Shown: one piece after another, positions 20,296-32,100 of the stretch
How the letters are laid out: every line of letters starts with the position of its first letter
Numbering within the stretch: position 1 is the first letter of the stretch
Source of the DNA: Plecoglossus altivelis
Taxonomy: Eukaryota; Chordata; Actinopteri; Osmeriformes; Plecoglossidae
DNA length: 64,000 bases
Reading direction: 5' to 3'
NCBI GenBank assembly: GCA_036571765.1
Contig: BROE01000006.1
Location: 13,208,300 to 13,272,299, forward strand
Translations under genes and position numbers: made by a program
The notes under the pieces: model-generated
Told to the model about the DNA's origin: nothing
Seen by the model: the letters and a program-made list of their open reading frames with translations, nothing else
Databases searched by the model: none

Positions 20296-20779
20296 GGAGG
20301 GTCTGCTGAGAAGAAAGGCATCTTAGAATGTGGATATAGATTATATACATGGTTAAATCTAGTGGTAGCATCCTTTTCTGCTGTCTAGTAACTAAAGCTC
20401 ACCTGTGTAGCTCACAAGTAGACTAACTTGCAAACGGTTGGGATCATCATTGGTCCATGTTAAACTGCATATGATTCAATGATGTGATATAAAATGTATT
20501 GTGTCAACTGCAATGAAGAACTTCCTTAATATTAGTACTGTCACAATGGTAATGTCTCACCTAGGCAGCACAGGATACACGCTGGTATATATTCAGTCCA
20601 TCCATAAAATAAGTCATACTGCAGCAAATTCAAAGCTTTTCCGTTCCGCGTCGGTCTAAGGTCAAATAGTACTATTACGCCCTCTTGTGGGTAGACTTGA
20701 GAACACAGCCATAACGGAGTGACATTTACTTTCCCATAATGCTCAGCTACTCTCTTGCCTGTCCGCAGTTATTTCAAAC
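20296..20779. promoter_or_regulatory. Bidirectional thg1l / lsm11 promoter
   Basis: Only 484 bases separate the two start codons of divergent genes, so they must share promoter DNA. No TATA box is placed convincingly. A TTCCCATAATGC at 20731-20742 resembles the ZNF143/SBF consensus common at such promoters. Confidence 0.6.
20722..20742 (+). promoter_or_regulatory. ZNF143-like motif upstream of lsm11
   Basis: ACTTTCCCATAATGC compares with the known ACTACAATTCCCANNATGC-type motif. The 3' half is good and the 5' half imperfect. Confidence 0.35.
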
Positions 20780-21257
20780 ATGGAGGAGAGGGAACGAAGA
20801 GAGGAATCAGACAGTAAAGACAAATCCCTACCGTTTCCTAGCACCCCGCAAAGATCTGAAAAGGATTTGAGTACGAATCGGGACAGTAAAGAAGAGGATT
20901 TTGGTGCCAACCGGGAAGAGGACGACGATGCTAAATTGGACGTGAGCTCAGATAAGTTTGATCCACTTCTGGCCTTGTACTCGCCAGCAGTGCCTCTTCC
21001 TTTTCCTAACATCAAGTGCTTCAATAACATAGCTGAGTATGAGAGTTTCCTGAAGGGGGGACGGGGCAGAGCAAAGCCGGAGAATGTGGAGAAAAAGAAA
21101 CGTAAAGCCAGTAAGGGGGTGGCGGACCCCGAGCGCATTGAGAGACTGAGGAAACTCATGATACACAACGCTGTAGAAGGAGACGAAGGCGCCAGTCGAA
21201 CTCAGAGGTCTAGAAGGCACCAAAAAGCTACGAAAAATGTCCTGACAAGGATGCCTC
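20780..21257 (+). CDS. lsm11: lsm11 exon 1: N-terminal extension
   Basis: ATG at 20780. Highly charged, with MEERERREESDSKDK and a Lys-rich segment VEKKKRKASKG. Donor C|GTAAGT at 21258, phase 1. Confidence 0.92.
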
Positions 21258-22146
21258 GTAAGTTATGACACTTCTCTAAATACACAGCATTTATTGTATT
21301 TATCACCTTGTAAACTCATTTGATTTGATGGTTGTATCTGTTTTTCGCTTTGCAGTCCATAAAGGTAGTCCACTGGGACAGCTGCACCGCTGCGTTGAGG
21401 AGAGGATAAGGGTCAAAGTTCACATCAGAACATTCAAGGGTCTCCGAGGAGTGTGCTCTGGCTTCATAGTGGCCTTTGATAAGTTCTGGAACATGGTAAG
21501 TCCCATCCAAATGTCTGACATCTTGCTACCTGTTTTGTACAAGTAAGATACGGACTGAATGCATAGTCTCATAGGAAACTAGCCTGTGGTTTTCCAGTGT
21601 CATATGATGAGTGTAGTTCATTCTGTGCTAGCATGCTGTATCCTGTCTGTGTTTGGGCTAGGCAATGGTGGATGTAGACGAGACATACCGGGAGAACCTT
21701 CTAGGAGAGGCCTTCTATCATGAGAAGGCCCTCACCGTCACGCGGGTAGGTAGTATGACTGAAGCTGTCACCAGAGGGGAAGAGGACTGCACTGTTGTAG
21801 CTGTAGATGAACCGAGACACTGAGCTCACTCACTGCCGTTTGCTTCTTGAACTCTGTGCTCCTTTTGTATGAACTTGCCTCTGGCTTATTTTCCATCTCT
21901 TAGCTGATGGAGAAGCTGAAAATCCAGGAGAGCCCAGAAGGAGGTGTGTGCGCGACGAAGCACTCAGGCAAGGGGGTAACCAGAGCGTCTCAGCCCCAGC
22001 CTCAGCCCCAGCCTCAGCCCCAGCCAGAGAGCCAGGCAGGCCAGAAGAGCGTGTCCCAGCCCTACGGGAAGGTCCACACGCGCCACATCAACCAGCTCTT
22101 CATACGGGGGGAGAACGTGCTTGTGGTTAACCTCCAGCCTTGCTGA
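20780..22146 (+). CDS. lsm11: LSM11, U7 snRNP Sm-like protein, 4 exons, 314 aa
   Basis: With LSM10, replaces SmD1/SmD2 in the U7 snRNP ring that directs 3'-end cleavage of replication-dependent histone pre-mRNAs in the nucleus. Exons: 20780-21257, 21356-21495, 21662-21745 and 21904-22146, with matching phases. The acidic/basic N-terminus contains FDPLLALYSPAVPLPFPNIK, part of the N-terminal extension that in the known family recruits FLASH. Sm1 motif: VHIRTFKGLRGVCSGFIVAF with DKFWNM. Sm2 motif: RHINQLFIRGENVLVVNLQP just before the stop. The segment between Sm1 and Sm2 is shorter than in the 360-aa human protein and holds a QP-repeat. Divergent with thg1l, convergent with clint1. Confidence 0.95.
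21356..21495 (+). CDS. lsm11: lsm11 exon 2: Sm1 motif
   Basis: Acceptor ctttgcag|TCCATA, donor ATG|GTAAGT. Encodes GSPLGQLHRCVEERIRV and the Sm1 strand set ending DKFWNM. Confidence 0.95.
21662..21745 (+). CDS. lsm11: lsm11 exon 3
   Basis: Encodes AMVDVDETYRENLLGEAFYH and ends EKALTVTR. Acceptor gggctag|GCAATG, donor CGG|GTAGGT. Confidence 0.94.
21904..22146 (+). CDS. lsm11: lsm11 exon 4: QP repeat, Sm2 motif, stop
   Basis: Acceptor ctcttag|CTGATG. Encodes LMEKLKIQESPEGG, a (CAGCCC)n-encoded QPQPQPQP run, then HTRHINQLFIRGENVLVVNL and the stop TGA at 22144-22146. Confidence 0.95.
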   Translation: MMEKLKIQESPEGGVCATKHSGKGVTRASQPQPQPQPQPQPESQAGQKSVSQPYGKVHTRHINQLFIRGENVLVVNLQPC

Positions 22147-22423
22147 CCACGCCTGGCCGACCACGCCTGGCCTGGTGGCCTAGCAACAGGGGACTCCTCT
22201 AGCGAACCCTCTGCTGGAGTCAGATCTGTAAAGAGACTGGGATGAAACGCGTCTCGTATCATATTGATACATGCATTGTCAGTTTTCTGCAGATGGGATG
22301 TTTTTCATTTGGAGATGTTTGTCATTTATTTAGTGCCGATGTGTTTATAGTTGTATAACAATCATGCGACGTGATCACTCTCAACAGACTCTAAAGGAGA
22401 TTCAAATGTCATCCTCCAAACCC

Positions 22424-22429
22424 AATAAA
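22424..22429 (+). terminator. lsm11: lsm11 polyadenylation signal (proximal)
   Basis: AATAAA 278 bases after the stop. A second AATAAA at 22907-22912 could be a distal site. Confidence 0.55.
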
Positions 22430-23094
22430 CCGTCCCACCCTTGGCTGGTGAGCATGGTGTCAGGGAGGGCGCTGCTGTCGACCAGCAGATGGCAGTATAA
22501 ACACGTAACTGGAGTGCTCTTGAGAGCTGAGCCCCATCATGTGCTCTTCCCTTGTCATTTTGATCAGCGGTGGCAGCACGGTCTCTCAGGACATCAGCAA
22601 TGCATTATGAATAATTGAGTTTGCGAAGTTGGAGATTGCGGATGGCACTCTGAAGCTGTTATTTGTCTTGACGTTCCATATTGTCTTTACTCTTTAATGG
22701 GAACATTACCCATAAAAGCATAAGTTTCTGCATGTGATGGAAGTAAAACGAGGAGGTTTTAAAAAGGAAATAGGAAACAAAAGGTTAAATGAGGGTGGGA
22801 GAGGCACGCACATCAAATGGGACAAATTCAAATGTAGATAAATGTTTAATTTAAGATTAGGTTTCTTGGTTTAACTTTCCCCATCATTTCCTATTCATCT
22901 TTTGGTAATAAAGGAATATAGCAGGCTTGCTTGTATCCACAAACCTGTACGTGAACTATGTGGGTAAAAGGTCTCAATAAGATGTCCACTCCGATTCAAG
23001 ACAAGGGATCAATCATTTCCTGGTCAAAACTTTCAAACTTGCCGACATCAAAATTAACATAATAAAAAAATAAACACTTCATTAACAAAGCTCA
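22430..23094. other. Convergent lsm11 / clint1 3' spacer
   Basis: Short AT-rich interval between convergent 3' ends. No coding frame is seen. It contains the possible distal lsm11 poly(A) signal. Confidence 0.5.
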
Positions 23095-25510
23095 ATCAAC
23101 TGTTTTTATTCTCGTAGATAAAGATCATGATGCGAAATTCAAATCAAACAGAAGACCAAAGACTGGAAAAACGTCATTTTAAAGGCGTTTTCTCGTTGGT
23201 GCTTGTTATAACATTTGCATAAACTAGTGTTTTTACAATCTCGTATCACAGAGGATCTATGAACAATTTGAAGTAGAAAAACAAAAACAAAAAAACAACT
23301 AAAAGCATAAAACCCCCTGTAGGATAATATTATTTAGAAAATAAAGAAATAAAACAGAGTAAATAGATTTTGGTCATTGAAACAGGTAATGCCTCACCCT
23401 AGAACTGATCATTCAAGGCTGTTGTGTCCTATGTATATGTGTGTGTGTGTGTCTGGTGGCATTGAAATAAGGCCCAGAATAGCCATATAGAACACAGCAT
23501 CAGCTCCCAGGGTCATTGAGTCAGCTGGTTATCCTCAATGCTACAGAACAGACGAGTGACAGGTTTAGCCATTTCTTTTGTATTCTTTTCCTTTTCACCT
23601 ATAGCTGGTGACTGGATCCAGGGGTTGCCAGTCTTCTATGGTCTATGGCTCTGTTGAGGACTGCTGCCATGTTCTGGCTCCTTCACATAAATAGATGGAA
23701 GTGTACAATCGGACGTGCCGGTCCGCTCCCAGCTGACTGGGGGTTGTGCAGAATGTTCTAGGCTAGCTCACCCTCTCACCATAACAGTCATATCTGGCCA
23801 CCGCGCAGGCCTACTTGCATGCCCTCCGCATAAGCTACGTCTCATTGGTCGCCGATTCCCCCCGCTCTCCTCCAATAAGATGCTCTATCTAGGAGGATGT
23901 GAAACTACTGGATTGTAGACAGATCGTAGGTCATGTGTCAGCCGTGTAGATTTGTGTTTTTGCTTTTCATGAGGGTCAGTGCAGACGTAGGAAAGGAAGC
24001 ACATTGAGAGTATTGAGATTCAACCACCTTCCATTAACAACCATCAAAGCCCAGCCTTTGATATGCTGTGTTTTATTGCCGTCGACAGCACGACTGTGAC
24101 TGTTTCTCACTGTGTGTCAGACGTGTAAGTGTGTGTGTGTTTGGGGGGGGGGTTCTTCAAACCCCTGTGAAGTCATCACTGGCTTGAGTTGGGCATGGAC
24201 CAAGTGTCCACTGGAAATGACAGGAGATGAACTCATGAAGCAATAGACTGCTACGCCCTCCCTCTCTGGGGACAACATGGAAGCTACGTCAGACAGACAC
24301 AGGGCGCCCGGGTTTCAATACTATAAAGACGGTTCCTTCCTTGCTGGCTCCCTTCGGGATCATCTCTAATAGGACCGTGGCTGGATGCGTCAGAGGGAGG
24401 AACGAGGTACCTCTGAACACCAACCCAGGGGAGCAACACACACACACAGACACACACACACACAGTGTAACATTCTCCACAGTAACTGGCATGGAAGCTG
24501 CAGAGCTGTACAGTCCGATTGGTGAGGAGGTTTCTAATAAAGAACAAGGCACCTGATTTCCAGGCACTGCAGGCGTGCTGCTTTAACTGCCAGTGGCTCC
24601 TATACTACTGATTATCTCATCTGGAGGCAGAACTGATTAAACTTCAGAGCTATATCTCCCCCTCCCCTCCCCCCCCCCAAAATATATATACTATATCATG
24701 TAATATATACCCTTAAGAAAGGCCACAGAGGCTATCTGAAAAATTAAACAGCTTCCTACATTTTTTGTACCCCCCCCCATCACAAATCACAATTGTTCTT
24801 CCATTTGTTAAGCAGAGTAAAAAATAAAAAAAAGTATCAAAAGACTGACGATGTACCTCTGGTCGCTTGTCTTGATTGACATTGGATTCTGTCTTATCGA
24901 TACGGCTCTCTTCCACGTCATTGTCTATTGTCAAGTACTCAATAACTTATTCGTGTGGCACCAACAGGCTATTTACAGTTCGAGGGAAGAGAGAGGAGAG
25001 GCGGGAGGTTGACATTATTATAGTTCTACAGGGGAGTTAAGACAGCTGTTCAACAATGACTATGTTAACAGTGTGTTAATCAAACCTCAGTCAATTGTAT
25101 TGAATGCATTTTCTTTTCTTACAGAAATGTTTTAATTGTTTGTCTGTATTATAGTTTTTCCTCCTCTCGCTGATCAGCAATATTCTTGTGATTGAGGTTG
25201 TAAAGCAACGACCCTCGAACATTCTGACGGTTTAGACATCCCTCTTTCTCTCTCTCGCTAACACGCTCACACTCACACAGACGGACGCTCACACACACGC
25301 GCACACCGCCAGCTAGGGTCACCCTTTAGAAAGATCATTGGTTTCCGACTGAGTCAAACATTCATGTATTTGCGCATCTTTACACCTCAGAAGAAAAAGG
25401 AAAGAAAAAGCAGAGAAGAGAGGCCATGGCGTGATCGTTGTTGTTAGACATCATTCAAGTACTGTTCGTTTGCAGCTCGTAACAGTCCTTCACGGACGGA
25501 CGGATGGACG

Positions 25511-25549
<39 letters not shown>

Positions 25550-25607
25550 GTAAAGAAAGAGGGAGAGAAAACGTTGCTCCTCCAGATCCCCTCGCTCCTG
25601 ACTCCCC
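23095..25607 (-). other. clint1: clint1 3' UTR
   Basis: About 2.5 kb from the stop to a minus-strand AATAAA at 23105-23110. AT-rich, with (CT)n just after the stop (25515-25545), short (CA)n and homopolymer C/A runs near 24660-24780. No coding frame. The extent is inferred from the poly(A) signal. Confidence 0.6.
23105..23110 (-). terminator. clint1: clint1 polyadenylation signal
   Basis: AATAAAAACAG on the minus strand in an AT-rich context, facing the lsm11 3' end. Confidence 0.5.
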
Positions 25608-25918
25608 TCACTTCCCAAAGTTGCCGAAATCTGCAAAGGCATCTTGCTTGGGCATCATCCCCATGCCCATCGCCCCTGGCATGCCCATGCCAGTCTGGGG
25701 TACGCCCATGTTCATGCCCATGGCGGCCTGGGGTACGCCCATGTTCATACCCATGGCCATCATGCCCTGGTTGGGGGCCATGCCCATCCCCATACCCATG
25801 CCCATCCCCATGCCCATGCCAGGGTGCATCATGGGAGGTGTAGGCTGCCTGATGGGTGCGGAGCCCAAGTTCATGCCAGCAAATCCCTGGGGGAGCATGT
25901 TGACAGGCGGCTGGACAC
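25608..25918 (-). CDS. clint1: clint1 exon 12: Met/Gly-rich tail and stop
   Basis: Acceptor ctttcag|GTGTCC. Encodes QPPVNMLPQGFAGMNLG, a GMGMGMGM run, two copies of an AMGMNMGVPQ-like unit and MPKQDAFADFGNFGK with TGA at 25608-25610. The Met/Gly section is encoded by CATGCCCATCCC-like DNA repeats. Confidence 0.96.
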
Positions 25919-26754
25919 CTGAAAGTCAGGGGAGGGGAGGGGGAGGGGAGGAGGGGTGTGACAGTTAGGGATTGTTTACAGCACATGTGACCAAAACCAA
26001 CCTTTTAAAATCCCACCTGGGACACCATAATCTTGGACCACCTGACTGGGAGCCTGAGGTTGTGACAATCAAAAGCTAAAGCCCTCTAATGGCCAGCATC
26101 AGCCTAACACTGTTGCGTGATGTAGGACAGCAGACCCACAACGCTTTTAAAGGTGTGGTACATGCATGTAGTAGATGTGTGTTCCGGACTAAACCTTGGT
26201 TGCAGATTGGCTGTTAGCACTGTAGATGAGTGGATGTCTAACTACTTAACAGATATGTATAATGTTTTACCAGTGGGGTGTATCCAAACTGATTTGAGCC
26301 AAAGTGCTTTGCGAATGGCTGAGATAAAGTGGCGTTTTGGGGGAATTTTTACATGTAAGAGCTGACATTAAGAACATACCCAACGTATTTACAATCTGCC
26401 ACTGTTTTGAAAATATAATCCTGAATAGCCTAGAGTGTTATGTCATGTGATATTCCAAATGTTCCAAGTGGGGGCTGGTTGAAGAGTTAGATAGTGGGTA
26501 GTTGGTAGAGTTAGAAAGGCCCCCAGGGGCGTGGCTGGGCCCTTACCCTGCTGGAGTGTGTGGAGTGTGGGCTGGCTGGGCTTGGGGGGCTGCATGCCCG
26601 GGGACAGGAAGTCCAGGCTGATGTTGACCGAGTGGTCGGACCAGGTGGAGGGGAGCATAGCCTTGGCCCCGGGGCCCTGTGTTCCTGTGGGGTGTAGGGC
26701 ATGCGCGGCTGGAACCGCACACACTGCGCGCACAACATCGCTCAAACACACACA

Positions 26755-26803
<49 letters not shown>

Positions 26804-29116
26804 CAATACATGAATCAACACTTAAACACACTAACAGTCCCCCTCTCTCCTTGTTGTGGATATTAACAGTGTCTGGTGTGTGTTGTGTGTGTGTGGTGTG
26901 AGTGTGCGTGTGTGTTGTGAGTGTGTGAGTGATGTGAGTGAGGTAGAGAGAGATAGTGAGAGAGGAGAGAGGAGCGGTGGGTCTATCTGTGGGTGCGGTT
27001 CGCTCACTCAAGACATGACGTGTTGATATGTTAAGTGGAGTAATTGTTCACATGCACATGCATGGAAGTCTTCGTTGTGATGTTTAATGATTTTGTTGGT
27101 ATTCTAACTGGGTTTCCTTGGTTTGCACAGATGTCTGACGGTGACAGGCGGAGGTGGTCTGTAGAGGCGTGGAGGCTATCTGCGATCCTGTGGTAGCCTT
27201 AGCCTGTGAGTGAGTGAGTGAATGAGTGAGAGAGATAGAGAGAGAGAGAGAGAGAGATGGAGTCTATCTGTGGGCGTCCTCCACAGTCAAGACAAACCCG
27301 TTGATATTTAAGTAGGTCAATTGTTCACATGCAAACATCGCATGGAAGTACTTCAGTTGTGATGTTTAATGATTTGTGGTATCTAACTGGTTTCCCTTGG
27401 TTGCACAGCATGTCTGGGTGACAGGGGAGGTGGTCTGTAGAGGGTGGAGCATCTGGATCCTGTTAGCCTTAGCCCTGCTCACCACGTCTCTATCAATATG
27501 GCTCCACACTCACGTCCCCCCCCCGCCCGCTCCCTCTTGACCTCAAGACAAGTTATCTTCTATGTGCTCAAACATATCAACGCATCTTCCTCTGAGAGAA
27601 ACTGTACATTTTGTGCGAGAGTTTTCATGTTTATCAGATTGAGTGTGTGTGTGAGTGAGTGCTCTTTCTGTGTAACGGATTGTGTGTGTGTATTTTTGCA
27701 GCTTATGTCTATGTGCAAGAAGGTGTTTGCGGGTTGTGTGTGTGTGAGCATGTGTGTACCTGTGATGCAGAGTGCGTGTGCCTGTGATGCAGAGTGCGTG
27801 TGCCTGTGATGCAGAGTGCGTGTGCCTGTGATGCAGAGTGCATGTACCTGTGATGCAGAGTGCATGTACCTGTAATGCAGAGTGTGTGTGCCTGTGATTC
27901 AGGGTGCATGTACCTGTGATGCAGAGTGTGTGTGCGCCTGTGATGCAGAGTGCATGTACCTGTGATGCAGAGTGTGTACGCGCCTGTGATTCAGAGTGCA
28001 TGTACCTGTGATACAGTGCGTACGCCTGTGATGCAGAGTGCATGTACCTGTGATGCAGAGTGAGGCATCCCTGTGCTGCTCAGGCTCTGGGAGCTGCTCA
28101 TGCTGAAGTTGAGGCTCTGGGAGGCAGACAGGGTTTGGGTCTGGGACGGCCCCATCAAGTCAAACAGGTCTGCGGAGGGGGCCCCAGGGGCCTGGACAGG
28201 GGCCGGGCTGGCCGTCACAGCCCCAAACAGGTCTACACCGCTGAGGGCCAGTGGCTGAGCAGAGGGGGCCGGCATCTGACCTCCAGGGAAGGCGTTCCAA
28301 TCCCCGAAGTCACCGGTCCCACTCGTGGCAGGGGCTGGAAGATGCAGAGAGATGGAGAGAGAGACGGAGAGAGAGAATGAAACGTGATTGGATATCAGGC
28401 AACATTTTAATTACTTTCTTTACGACTCATTTAAACCCAATCATGAACCATTCAACTAAAAGCCGACTATAAGGCTGCTGACTTAGCCCATTATGCTGAC
28501 TACTGACAGAGAGATTCTAGGATTTTCTTCCACCGCTCCCCCCTCTCAGTCTCCCTCCATCCTTGTCCTCTGTAACAAGGCTTGATGTGTGTCTGTTCAG
28601 GTTATGCAGATCAGCTAGCAGGCTCCATATGGCTAGGACCCCCCTTCACTCTCACAATATTCTGTCACATACACACACACACACACACACACTTACCAGA
28701 TCCTGAGGCGAGGCTAGTTGAAGCAGGAACAGAGGAGAAGTCAGCAAATCCATCTATGAGGCCTGAATAGACAGACATAGACACACACACTTTTAAAAAC
28801 GACATTAAAACTGCCTTTACTGTTACGATTCCTCCTATAAAAGGAGCCATAAGGAGTAGGTCTCTAAACATCTGTTTAGACTCCCCCCTCAACACCAGGG
28901 ACTACAGTAAGAACATCTGCTGCACTTTGCTCATATACTACCCCCCTTCCTCCACACCCCATGTGGGCTTCATGTCCCCTGTCTGTTGATTGTGTGTGTG
29001 TACCTGAGGCGGCTGCAGGCTGGCTGGGTCCTGTGTCGACCATCAGCAGGTCGTCTAGGCCAGTGCTGGAGGGAGCTGCTGCAGGCTGGACCTGGAGGAC
29101 AGAGATGAGACATGAG

Positions 29117-29190
<74 letters not shown>

Positions 29191-32100
29191 CAGACACACA
29201 CACACACCTGTTTGGTGCTGCTTGCTGGACTCTTGTCTCCTGTGTAGTGGGCCGCAGCTCCCAAATCTACTGTTTTGGTAGGCACGCCCCCTCTCTTCCG
29301 CGTCGCCGTGGTTTCTGTCGCCTGGACGATGTGTACACTCTTGGTGGTGACCGTTTCCTCCTCATCTTTGAACTCCGATTTCCCTGACTGCCCGTTACGA
29401 GATGGGCGACCTCTCTCCTCTTCGGTGTCACTGCAAAAACAGGAGCAGGTTTGGCACGTGGTCATATGACATTGTATCACAGAGGACAAACTGACAGATG
29501 TGTCTCGTCATGGTGTCATTCCCAGGAAACACACTGAGGCCACTAAGGCTGGTCAAAATAAATAGAAAAACGGTACACTTCAATCTGAAGCAAACCTCCT
29601 TCCCTCCGTCAGTCCTCCCGCCCTCAGTCTGTCCTCCCTCCCTCAGTCTGTCCTCCCTCCCTCAGTCTGTCCTCCCTCCCTCAGTCAGTCCTCCCGCCCT
29701 CAGTCTGTCCTCCCGCCCTCAGTCTGTCCTCCCTCCCTCAGTCTGTCCTCCCTCCCTCAGTCTGTCCTCCCGCCCTCGGTCTGACCTCCCGCCGACACTC
29801 TGTCCTCCTGCCCTCAGACTGTCCTCCCTCCATCAGACCGTCCTCCCACCCACAGACTGTCCTCCTGCCGTCAGTCTGTCCTCCCTACCTCAGTCTGTCC
29901 GGGGAATCGTCTCGGTCCTTCTTCCTGAACTTATTGATGGTGTCATCGATGGTGCTGCCAATCTTGTCGCTGATCTCCCCCAGCTTCTCGCTGAAGGGGA
30001 AGGGCCCCTTGCTGCGGTCCCAGTCCTCATCCCACTTCCCCCGGCCCTCGCTTGACGAGTCATACCTGTCCCCCGCTGCAGCACAACCACACATGGAGGA
30101 CAAGGTCACAGGACTGAAGCTACACCATGTGATGTGTGTGTGTAATGAAGACAGTGTAGCTACAGTTGATCCATAATGTCTAAGTGTGATGGAAATATAT
30201 AGAATCTGAATAACGGTCATGCACAGACACAGACACGACCACAGAGAGAGCACTGACAGACCCACACAATATGTAATGACATGCAGACAGACAGGCATAA
30301 ACAAAAACAGACAGACAGGAACAGAGAGAGACAGACAGGAGCAGAGAGACACCCTTACAGTAGCCACGGTAGCCTCCCATGCTGTCGGAGGACACGCCAA
30401 TGTACTTGTCCTTGTTCTTCTTGGCCTTCTTCCTCTCCTCCCTCAAGCGGTCGTCATCCTGCACCAGGTCCACCATCTCCTTCACCTTCTGACGCACGTT
30501 CACCCCCTGGTCCTTCCCATTCTCATCTGGGAGGAGGGGGAGGGGGAGGAGGGGGGTAGGAGGGGGAGGGAGGGAGGGAGGGAGGGAGGGNNNNNNNNNN
30601 NNNNNNNNNNNNNNNNNNNNNNNNNNNNNNNNNNNNNNNNNNNNNNNNNNNNNNNNNNNNNNNNNNNNNNNNNNNNNNNNNNNNNNNNNNNNNNNNNNNN
30701 NNNNNNNNNNNNNNNNNNNNNNNNNNNNNNNNNNNNNNNNNNNNNNNNNNNNNNNNNNNNNNNNNNNNNNNNNNNNNNNNNNNNNNNNNNNNNNNNNNNN
30801 NNNNNNNNNNNNNNNNNNNNNNNNNNNNNNNNNNNNNNNNNNNNNNNNNNNNNNNNNNNNNNNNNNNNNNNNNNNNNNNNNNNNNNNNNNNNNNNNNNNN
30901 NNNNNNNNNNNNNNNNNNNNNNNNNNNNNNNNNGGGAGGGAGGGGAGGGAGGGAGGGGAGGGAAGGGAAGAGAGAAGGAAAGACATAGATAGACATAGAA
31001 AGAGATATACATTTAGAGAATGAGAAGTGCTGAATTCTGCTTTCTTTATGACAGAGAAACACCACAATAACAACGTCCGACTCCAGAAATGACACCTCGA
31101 AGGGAGTTCCTCTGGATAGTTATCAAATGAACCCAGTCTCACAAACAGGAAAGAGAAACCCTCTTCTGCTTTTTGATGGGTGTTGTTGTGCCAGTTCGCT
31201 GGCAGCCACAGGGAGCACGACGCCTTTTAGTTTGGGCCTAACAGCCCTCGGCCACATGTGCTGGGCTGGTGTGAAAGCAGCTTGGAGCAGGGCAGCTTGG
31301 AACAGCCAGGCTGTTTAAGCTCTGCTTAGTTTAGGGCCTGAAGCTATTCAGCACAACTAACACTCGAGGCCAATGTTGACCAGAAGCGCACGCCTTTTGC
31401 ATCGGAAAAAAACTAAACCCACACGAAAGTGGCGACGCGTTCCATTCTCAGTGCGGAAGGGGAGGGGGGGGAGGCGTGGGGGAGGAGGGGGGGCGGAGAT
31501 ATGGAGGGAATAATAAAGACCGACAACAGGACAAATGGCAATCTGGCATCAGCAGACAGTACCAGCAAGAAGCCATCAGTAGTTTGCGCCAGCAGCCCAG
31601 AAAGCACAGGTGTAACTTGCTACGACTGAAGCTTTGCCAGAGTGAGGTCGAAGTGTGTTCCTGGGCTGGTGACCAGATCTCTCTGAGCGTTCCTAGATCA
31701 GGTGAGACAGAAAGCAGAGTGGGGGGGGGGGGAGGCAGCACTGTTTTCGTTAGAGCAGCAACAGAAGATAGACTTCTACTGTGTCGCAATGTCCAACCCT
31801 CGTTGGTACTTACCGTCTTACCTGCTTTACTTCAGGTGTTTCACACTTGTAAACATAATAACCTGTCAGTCAGTAAATCACTGTGGTGCAGTCACTTTAT
31901 TTACATTGTTTTATGAGGACAATAGAACGCAAAATGTGTGACCGACAGCCTAAAAACCTTCCCTTTTCTCACTAGAAATACTGTCAGAAAAGTAGTTGGA
32001 GATATGAAATGTGGGTAACAATATACATTGAGTAAGTGCATTCAAATACGGTTTATAGTCTTTGCTGTTGTTGCTATCTTGCATTGAATATCAGCCTCAT

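Noticed and set aside
27543..28043. HSASQVHALCITG repeat protein
   Set aside because: Frame through the 22-bp intronic array. The unit is not a multiple of three and the frame is open only by lack of stops in the repeat.
27761..28063. CRISPR-like array
   Set aside because: Units are directly tandem without unique spacers, in a vertebrate intron.
30180..31142. Long open frame across the 343-N gap
   Set aside because: The openness comes from N bases translated as unknown residues; only the clint1 exon 5 part (30359-30526) is real coding.
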